Below, one piece after another: positions 7,150-12,833 of a stretch of DNA of 12,833 nucleotides. Source of the stretch: DATLYB01 sp964502525 (GTDB lineage Bacteria; Bacteroidota; Bacteroidia; Chitinophagales; CAIOSU01). The number at the start of each line of letters is the position of its first letter. The stretch's first letter is position 1. The DNA is taken from positions 1 through 12,833 of the forward strand of contig CAZCXH010000153.1 in assembly GCA_964502525.1 (NCBI GenBank), given 5' to 3'. Position numbers and translations under genes: made by a program. A model generated the notes under the pieces. It had not been told where the DNA came from. It did not search any database and saw nothing but the letters and a program-made list of their open reading frames with translations.

Positions 7150-10100
7150 ATGAATAACAAATTCATCAATACCATTGCGGTCATTGCGCTGTCGGTTTTC
7201 GGCTTGGCCGCCAGGGAAAACATCGGCACCGGTTCCGGCAAAACAACCGTCAACTATAAAGGGCTTGCCGCGGTGTGCAACCCGGCTACTTCTCAAATAG
7301 AGTTGAGCATCAATAATGTGCGGACCATCCTGCTTAACGGAGGCGACATGTGGTGGAACCTTACCGATGCCCGTTATGAGATACCAAAGGTTGACCCATC
7401 TACAGGCGCAGCGCCTGCCCACTCGCTGTTTGCCGGAGCTATCTGGATGGGCGGTATTGATGAAACCGGACAGTTGAAAATTGCTGCCCAGACATACAGG
7501 CAAAGCGGCAATGATTTTTGGCCCGGACCATTGGACGACAATGCCTCCGTTGACCGTACCGTGTGCGATGAATATGACAAATTTTGGGAGGTGAGAGGAA
7601 CGACCATAGATTCGTTCCTTGCGGCAATCGCTCTGACGGGAGGAGGTTGCCTCTCCGAATCGGACGTTCCCAGGTCAATACTCGAATGGCCGGCACGGGG
7701 CAATACCAGGGCAACAGGCGCCAGCGGAACTTTCCTCAACATCACAGAGGAAATGGCTCCTTTCATGGATGCAAACCACAATGGATACTACGATCCTGAA
7801 TGTGGCGATTATCCTGTGATAAACCCGGAATGCGGTGATGGCAACACCTACGGTGATCAAATGATTTTCTGGGTGTATAACGACCGTGGAGATATTCACA
7901 CTGAAACAGGCGGAGTGCCAATAGGCATACAGGTGAACGCGCTCGCTTTCGCTTTCGCCACCAGCGATGAAGTCAATGACATGACCTTTTACCGCTACAA
8001 GATTATCAATAAAGCTCCGACATCTCCCATCAGGGATTTTTACATGGCTCAATGGGTGGATGCCGACCTCGGTTGCTATGACAATGATTATGTTGGATGC
8101 GATACCGTGCGCGGATTGGGCATCTGCTATAACGGTGAAAGCACGGACCCTGACTGCGCGTCAAAAGGGTATGGCAATGACCCTCCGCTGGTGGGAGTTG
8201 ATTTCTTCGAAGGTCCGTTGTCGGATCCGTTCCTGCAGATTGTTGGCGGTGATACATTAGGATTTATCAGGAAGCAACTGGGCATGTCCGCATTTACCTA
8301 TTACAATAATGACTTCTCGACAATCGGAAACCCGGAAACTGCAGTTCATTTTTATAATTATATGACCGGCAAATGGAAAGATAACACCTGCTTTACAAGT
8401 GATGAGTGCAATGCCTACGGAGGAACACAGTGCACCCGGTTTATGTTTCCTTCTTCAGCCGAATTAAGCCCATTTCCCGCTTATTGGTCCGAATGCAGTT
8501 GCAATAATCCGGCTTTTGACCGAAGGTTCCTGCAATCATCAGGTCCGTTCACGCTGCAGCCGGGGGCGGTGAACAACATAACGATTGGCGTGGTGTGGGT
8601 GCGTCCTTCGGGCGTTTATCCCTGCCCTAAGTTTACCTATATTGCTTCTGCTGATGATAAGGCGCAGGCGCTGTTTGATAACTGCTTCAAACTGGTGGAT
8701 GGGCCGGATGCCCCGACACTTGCAATCCGTGAGTTGGACAAGGAACTGATCATAGCCCTCGTCAATCTTCCCGGTTCCAACAACATCAATGAATCCTATG
8801 ACGAGGTTGACCCCATCGCCCGCGCTTATTGGGAAACCCATCCTTCCGCCACGGACACCACTTACAAATTCCAGGGGTATAAGCTGTACCAGTTGAAAAA
8901 CGAACAGATAAGCGTGCAGGAGTTGGGCGATGTGAATAAAGCCCGTCTCATTGCCCAGGTGGATTTGAAAGATGATGTGGACAAGATCATCAATTTCACG
9001 TTTGACCAAACATTAGGCGCATCGGTGCCCGCATTGATGGTGGACGGCAATAACGAGGGCATCCGCAAAACGTTCCGGATACTGGTGGACCAATTTGCCA
9101 CTGAGTCAAACACGCTGGTGAATCACAAAACCTATTATTTCGCGGCAATTGCTTACGCGCACAATAGTTATGTTCCCTATGATATTGGGACTGGCGAGGG
9201 GCAGGGCACTCCTTACATTCAGGGCAGGCGAAATTTTGTCAAGTACTCAGCTATTCCGCATATTTCCGATCCGCCCCGGGGCGGCACTATCCTGCAATCC
9301 CAATATGGCGATGGGGTGAAAATCACCCGCCTCGATGGCACGGGAAATGGCGGATGGAACCTCGACCTGACGGATTCTTCAACCAATGAAATTCTCAAAA
9401 ACAATTTTGTCGCCAACATAGAATATGATACCGGGAGAGGTCCTATTGGCGTAAAGGTTTACGACCCGATGAAGGTGAAGAAGGCTTATTTCAAGCTTTC
9501 GATGATGGACTCCGTTACCATTGATACTCTTTCAGTGCGCGGTACGATTGATACCACCTATATATCTCCACAGGCATATTGGGAACTGGAAGTTACAAAT
9601 ATCGAAGATGGCAACACGGAGATAATTCAGGCAGAAAAAGATATAGAGAATATCAATGAACAGTTAATCACCAACTACGGCATCTCGATTCAGATAGGTC
9701 ATGTCGGGCTTGCCGGCAAAGCTCCGGATGATTGGCCTCAGCAGTCAATAACGGATATCCGCACCGGATATATTGCTGCAAACGGTTTTATTGAAGGCTC
9801 GGTTGAATTTGAAGACCCGGAAGACAGGTGGTTTACAGGAGTTCATGATGCCGGCACAGCCGATGCAACCAACTGGATAAGGGCAGGGCAATATGCGGAG
9901 CAGATTCCTTCGGAAAGCAATCCTAATCCTAATTACCAGGAAGGCTTCTATGACGACCACCTTTACAGAGAGTTCGGAAACCGCGGTGGTGATGTTGTAT
10001 TCTACGATCCAAATGAAATATTTGAAAAGGTTGTTGAAGGCACATGGACGCCTTACGGGCTGGCAGCCAACTGGGTGAACAAAGCGCTAACCAATTCTTA

Positions 10101-11346
10101 TGATCCGCCCCGTACCAACACGCCATATACTTACGGTCCGGCATTCCCTTGGAGATTCAAGAAACGCTATTTCCCGGGATATGGCCCATTTCAAATAACG
10201 GAAAATTGCCTGCATAATCTGCAAAGCGTAGATGTGGTTTTGACGGATAATCCTGACCTGTGGACGCGCTGCGTGGTGGTGGAATTGGGTGAAGACACCA
10301 CGCTGACGGAAGGTTTTGCAATGAAAGGAAATATCAGGATGCACTATGTTAATTCTCCGGCAGGATTGAGGCCGTCATCCTGGAACAAAGACGGCACTTA
10401 TACCACAGCCGACACCGGACGGTCATGGTTCCCCGGGTATGCCATCAATGTTGAAACCGGTGAGCGCCTGAACCTGATGTTTGGAGAAGATTCATGGCTG
10501 ATAGGCGAAAACGGAAGGGACCTGGTATGGAACCCCACCTCCACGGAAAAAAGCCCGGTGGGCAACAGCGAGCCGCTCTTCGGTGGCAAACATTACATCT
10601 ATGTGATGAATACCCGCTATGATGAGGGGCGCGCGATTCAGCGCGACATGATCAGCAATTTTAATAAAACCGTAATTGACCTCAATGTGCCTCCGTCCAA
10701 CCCGATATTGATATCACCGCTGAATGATCTGGTTTACAGAAAAATCATGTGGGTTTCGATGTCGCTGCTTCAGAAAGGGTTCAAACTGGATGCGCTGCCG
10801 CCAGCGGGAAACATTGTTCCAAGCGATGTGAAGGTACGGCTGCGCGTGAATGCGCCTTATCGCAGGTATATGGATCCCAACGAATGGAATGTCGGTAGCA
10901 ATAAGAGCTTGCCCCAGTATGCCTTCACCACCGATGGAATGGAAGCCCGCACGGAGCAGGTGGAAGTGGCGAAAACAGCCTGCGACATGATTCGCGTGGT
11001 GCCGAACCCTTACTACGCTTATTCAGCGTATGAAACCGGTCAGCGCGACAACAGGGTGAAGATCACCAACCTGCCGGACAACTGCACGGTAACTATTTAT
11101 ACATTGGGCGGAACGCTTATCAGGCAGTTTGACCGCGATATATCCAGTGATGTCTCCGATGGATTCAATACCGAAGCTGACGAAGGCTCCAACCTCGACA
11201 GCTCGATTGACTGGGACTTGAAAAACAATAAAAATATTCCAGTGGCAAGCGGTGTTTACCTGATACATGTGGTGAAGGATGGCGTGTGCGAAAAAGTGGT
11301 GAAGTGGTTTGGTGTGCTCAGGCCGTTTGACTCGGATACGTTCTGA
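7150..11346 (+). CDS. Giant secreted protein with T9SS-like C terminus, function unknown
   Basis: This 1398-residue protein looks like one of the large uncharacterised T9SS-linked proteins of Bacteroidota; I recognise no enzyme domain. Residues 1-21 are a Sec signal peptide (MNNKFINTIAVIALSVFGLA). Residues 43-512 hold 16 of its 21 cysteines. This part includes an Asp/Asn-rich loop (DANHNGYYD, 207-215), a doubled PECGD (216-220 and 226-230), FWVYND (240-245) and DLGCYDNDYVGCD (306-318). Residues 513-1019 have no cysteine and look beta-rich, with a fibronectin-like flavour near 576-670 (FQGYKLYQ; KTYYFAAIAYA). The C-terminal about 115 residues resemble a T9SS sorting domain: VVPNPYY (1283-1289), VTIYTLGGTLIRQF (1314-1327) and IPVASGVYLIHV (1363-1374). 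An unusual tail, WFGVLRPFDSDTF, follows the usual end point. It is the middle gene between a TonB-dependent receptor and a PorV-family protein, 79 bp before the latter. Inferred to be exported and shown on the cell surface. The ATG directly precedes the signal peptide. Confidence 0.85.
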   Translation: MNNKFINTIAVIALSVFGLAARENIGTGSGKTTVNYKGLAAVCNPATSQIELSINNVRTILLNGGDMWWNLTDARYEIPKVDPSTGAAPAHSLFAGAIWMGGIDETGQLKIAAQTYRQSGNDFWPGPLDDNASVDRTVCDEYDKFWEVRGTTIDSFLAAIALTGGGCLSESDVPRSILEWPARGNTRATGASGTFLNITEEMAPFMDANHNGYYDPECGDYPVINPECGDGNTYGDQMIFWVYNDRGDIHTETGGVPIGIQVNALAFAFATSDEVNDMTFYRYKIINKAPTSPIRDFYMAQWVDADLGCYDNDYVGCDTVRGLGICYNGESTDPDCASKGYGNDPPLVGVDFFEGPLSDPFLQIVGGDTLGFIRKQLGMSAFTYYNNDFSTIGNPETAVHFYNYMTGKWKDNTCFTSDECNAYGGTQCTRFMFPSSAELSPFPAYWSECSCNNPAFDRRFLQSSGPFTLQPGAVNNITIGVVWVRPSGVYPCPKFTYIASADDKAQALFDNCFKLVDGPDAPTLAIRELDKELIIALVNLPGSNNINESYDEVDPIARAYWETHPSATDTTYKFQGYKLYQLKNEQISVQELGDVNKARLIAQVDLKDDVDKIINFTFDQTLGASVPALMVDGNNEGIRKTFRILVDQFATESNTLVNHKTYYFAAIAYAHNSYVPYDIGTGEGQGTPYIQGRRNFVKYSAIPHISDPPRGGTILQSQYGDGVKITRLDGTGNGGWNLDLTDSSTNEILKNNFVANIEYDTGRGPIGVKVYDPMKVKKAYFKLSMMDSVTIDTLSVRGTIDTTYISPQAYWELEVTNIEDGNTEIIQAEKDIENINEQLITNYGISIQIGHVGLAGKAPDDWPQQSITDIRTGYIAANGFIEGSVEFEDPEDRWFTGVHDAGTADATNWIRAGQYAEQIPSESNPNPNYQEGFYDDHLYREFGNRGGDVVFYDPNEIFEKVVEGTWTPYGLAANWVNKALTNSYDPPRTNTPYTYGPAFPWRFKKRYFPGYGPFQITENCLHNLQSVDVVLTDNPDLWTRCVVVELGEDTTLTEGFAMKGNIRMHYVNSPAGLRPSSWNKDGTYTTADTGRSWFPGYAINVETGERLNLMFGEDSWLIGENGRDLVWNPTSTEKSPVGNSEPLFGGKHYIYVMNTRYDEGRAIQRDMISNFNKTVIDLNVPPSNPILISPLNDLVYRKIMWVSMSLLQKGFKLDALPPAGNIVPSDVKVRLRVNAPYRRYMDPNEWNVGSNKSLPQYAFTTDGMEARTEQVEVAKTACDMIRVVPNPYYAYSAYETGQRDNRVKITNLPDNCTVTIYTLGGTLIRQFDRDISSDVSDGFNTEADEGSNLDSSIDWDLKNNKNIPVASGVYLIHVVKDGVCEKVVKWFGVLRPFDSDTF

Positions 11347-11356
11347 TGATTAGACA

Positions 11357-11418
11357 ATTCGATGATTCGATGATGAGATTAAAATAAAATCACTGAATTA
11401 TTGAATCACCGAATCAAC
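11357..11418. repeat. Two adjacent 8-bp-period arrays before the PorV-like gene
   Basis: The first array has two perfect ATTCGATG units (11357-11372) followed by a drifted third. The second has CACTGAAT, TATTGAAT and CACCGAAT (11391-11414) plus a partial unit. Together they fill most of the 79-bp spacer between the giant-protein gene and the PorV-like gene and end 8 bp before the latter's ATG. Function unknown. Confidence 0.65.
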
Positions 11419-11425
11419 CAATAAA

Positions 11426-12520
11426 ATGATTAACGTGAATAGATTAGTTATTCTGATTGCATTAATTACGACTTGCGAAGCCTCCATCCGTGCCGGCAAT
11501 CCCGACCGCGCAGGTGAAGCAGGAGCTTACGAGCTGACCATCAATCCGTGGGCGCGCAGCGCGGGGCTTTTCGGCATGAACAGTTCCCGCGTCATCGGGC
11601 TGGAAGCCGAGCGCATCAATGTTGCCGGCATGGCGCTGACAAGAAAAACTGACGTCATCTTCGCAAGAACGCATTGGGTGCAGGGAACGGACATTTTTAT
11701 CAATACCGCAGGCGTGGCGCAGAAATTCGGCAGGAACAAGGCTGACGTGGTGGGGTTTTCGTTTATGGCATTCGACCTCGGTGAGTTTGACCGCACCACC
11801 ACTGATAATCCCGACCCCGGAGATCTTGGCACTTTCAAGCCGCAATTTTTCAACATGGGCATTTCGTATGCCCGCGCATTTTCAAACCACATCAATGCAG
11901 GAGCGACCGTTCGGCTGGTCTCCGAGCGCATTGATGACCTGAAGGCATTCGGCTTTTGCATTGACCTCGGCATCATGTACGTCACCGGCAAATTGGATAA
12001 CGCCCGCTTTGGCATTTCGCTCCGCAATGTGGGCACGCCCATGAAATATTCAGGTGACGGGCTGGTGTTCCGCGGACCGGCTCCCCAGGGAGGATACCAG
12101 CAATCCGCCAGCCAGCGCACTGAAAAATTCGAACTTCCTTCCATGCTGAATATCGGAGTTTCTTATGATCTGTATGCCGACAACCTTAAAAACGACAAGG
12201 AAAAGCCGCACAACCACCGCGTGTCGGTAATGTTCAATTACACTTCCAATTCTTTTGGAAAAGACCATGTGGGAGGCGGACTGGAGTATTCATGGAAGGA
12301 ATATTTCATGATACGGGGCGGCTACCGGTGGGAAAAAGACATAACCGCTGACGCGAACCGCACGACATGGTTTCGCGGTCCCAGCGCGGGCTTCAGCGCG
12401 GAAATGCCCTTGAAGAAGAGCAAAGGGAAGGAAAGCCCCACGCTGGGTGTTGACTACGCATACCTCGTGACAAGCCCTTTCAAGGGCACTCATCATTATG
12501 GTTTGAGGTTTACCTTGTAA
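11426..12520 (+). CDS. PorV/PorQ-family outer-membrane protein
   Basis: This 364-residue protein belongs to the PorV/PorQ family, FadL-like outer-membrane beta-barrels of type IX secretion. PorV itself binds the C-terminal signal of T9SS clients and carries them from the translocon to the attachment complex. The N terminus is a Sec signal peptide (MINVNRLVILIALITTCEAS); the Cys at 17 follows ITT, a poor lipobox, so a lipoprotein is unlikely. The family signature AYELTINPWARSAGL (34-48) with GLEAERINVAG (58-68) lies at the mature N terminus. Alternating strands follow (FFNMGISYARAF, NAGATVRLVSERI, ARFGISLRNVG, MIRGGYRW), ending in HHYGLRFTL, a barrel-type C terminus. It is shorter than true PorV (about 390-400 residues) and sits beside one large candidate client, so I read it as a paralog dedicated to that client rather than the core porV. 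It is the third gene of the trio. Family call strong; client specificity inferred. Confidence 0.85.
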   Translation: MINVNRLVILIALITTCEASIRAGNPDRAGEAGAYELTINPWARSAGLFGMNSSRVIGLEAERINVAGMALTRKTDVIFARTHWVQGTDIFINTAGVAQKFGRNKADVVGFSFMAFDLGEFDRTTTDNPDPGDLGTFKPQFFNMGISYARAFSNHINAGATVRLVSERIDDLKAFGFCIDLGIMYVTGKLDNARFGISLRNVGTPMKYSGDGLVFRGPAPQGGYQQSASQRTEKFELPSMLNIGVSYDLYADNLKNDKEKPHNHRVSVMFNYTSNSFGKDHVGGGLEYSWKEYFMIRGGYRWEKDITADANRTTWFRGPSAGFSAEMPLKKSKGKESPTLGVDYAYLVTSPFKGTHHYGLRFTL

Positions 12521-12528
12521 GGGTAATC

Positions 12529-12560
12529 AGATGTTAGATATCAGACGTTAGATATTAGAG
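12529..12560. repeat. 7-bp-period AGATNTT array
   Basis: Four 7-bp units, AGATGTT, AGATATC, AGACGTT and AGATATT, are followed by a partial AGAG. It begins 9 bp after the PorV-like stop codon. The units alternate in a 14-bp pattern, with the first and third and the second and fourth most alike. Function unknown. Confidence 0.65.
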
Positions 12561-12563
12561 TCT

Positions 12564-12618
12564 GTTTGTCGGTTTCTTTCGTTTCCTGTTTCCGGTTTAC
12601 ACGTTTACGGTTTTTGTG
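12564..12618. repeat. GTTT-phased 7-9-bp array, copy 2
   Basis: Seven units start with GTTT at 12564, 12572, 12581, 12588, 12595, 12603 and 12610, spaced 7-9 bp. The last four units (12588-12618) closely match the array at 2839-2869, including its 7, 8, 7 spacing. Part of the array also forms the left arm of the stem at 12603-12644. Confidence 0.6.
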
Positions 12619-12644
12619 AAAAAAAACAACGGTAAACCGTAAAC
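12603..12644. repeat. 11-bp inverted repeat with 20-nt A-rich loop
   Basis: GTTTACGGTTT (12603-12613) is perfectly complementary to AAACCGTAAAC (12634-12644). The loop is long and A-rich, and no T tract follows on the + strand, so it is not a standard terminator. It may simply be two opposed copies of the GTTTACG repeat unit. Confidence 0.5.
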
Positions 12645-12747
12645 CTTCAATTACCTTATATAAAGCACTTGTCGCTGCAAATAGAATTTAGAGTTTACAG
12701 TTTGACTTTTGAACTTCAATATTTAATTTTACCCTCTTAATAATTCT

Positions 12748-12775
12748 TGAAACGTTTCCCTCAGGAAGCGTTTCA
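12748..12775 (+). terminator. Candidate factor-independent terminator
   Basis: A 12-bp stem pairs TGAAACGTTTCC (12748-12759) with GGAAGCGTTTCA (12764-12775), with one G-U pair and a 4-nt CTCA loop. A T-rich run (TTATTTTCT) follows directly on the + strand; the opposite side is less T-rich. It is the best terminator-like hairpin in the window and lies 228 bp past the PorV-like stop, so it could end the three-gene transcript. The stem is only moderately GC-rich. Confidence 0.55.
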
Positions 12776-12833
12776 TTATTTTCTCAACTTTGACAGCAAA
12801 TCGCGTTAACTGCTTGATAATCAGGCATAGCGC

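Larger units (their letters stand above)
12521..12833. other. Downstream intergenic region, no gene
   Basis: No coding frame or RNA gene is recognisable from the end of the PorV-like gene to the window edge. The region holds a 7-bp-period array (12529-12560), a GTTT-type array (12564-12618), an 11-bp stem (12603-12644), a further GTTTACA pair-like copy at 12693-12707, and a terminator-like hairpin (12748-12775). Nothing is seen in the last 50 bases, though they could be the leader of a gene beyond the window. Confidence 0.6.

Noticed and set aside
11426..11490. Lipoprotein signal in the PorV-like protein (Cys at residue 17)
   Set aside because: The residues before Cys are ITT, which do not fit a lipobox, and barrel proteins of this family use ordinary Sec signals.
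12603..12644. The 11-bp stem as a transcription terminator
   Set aside because: The loop is 20 nt and no T tract follows; the hairpin at 12748-12775 fits far better.

Overview
The window looks like a chromosomal segment of a free-living member of the Bacteroidota, probably near the Saprospiria/Chitinophagia. I infer this from four things: a TonB-dependent receptor with an N-terminal carboxypeptidase-regulatory-like domain, a very large secreted protein with a type IX secretion (T9SS)-like C-terminal region, a PorV/PorQ-family outer-membrane protein, and starts that lack clear Shine-Dalgarno sequences. Genus cannot be set from the sequence. There are five convincing genes and no rRNA, tRNA, CRISPR array, transposase or prophage gene.

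Left part (1-2446): two housekeeping or metabolic genes converge with only 2 bp between their stop codons. They are a short Bacteroidota-type AMP nucleosidase (amn, + strand, 249-1019) and a family GH1 beta-glucosidase (- strand, 1022-2446) whose N terminus looks like a twin-arginine export signal. A 661-bp spacer (2447-3107) follows. I see no real gene in it, but it holds a GC-rich palindromic repeat and three short degenerate tandem arrays.

Right part (3108-12520): three collinear genes fill about 9.4 kb. They are a 1268-residue TonB-dependent receptor, a 1398-residue secreted protein of unknown function (Cys-rich first third, divergent T9SS-like C terminus), and a 364-residue PorV/PorQ-family outer-membrane protein. 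PorV-type proteins carry T9SS clients at the outer membrane, so I read the trio as a possible receptor/client/shuttle surface module. That joint role is inference. The receptor has no SusD-like partner, so this is not an ordinary polysaccharide-utilisation SusC/D pair. A 143-bp composite inverted repeat lies between the receptor and the giant gene and may affect their relative expression.

The tail (12521-12833) has two more 7-8-bp-period arrays, an 11-bp stem, and a good candidate factor-independent terminator at 12748-12775 that could end the trio transcript. Every short-period array in the window lies between genes, and one of them (2839-2869) is nearly repeated 9.7 kb away (12588-12618).
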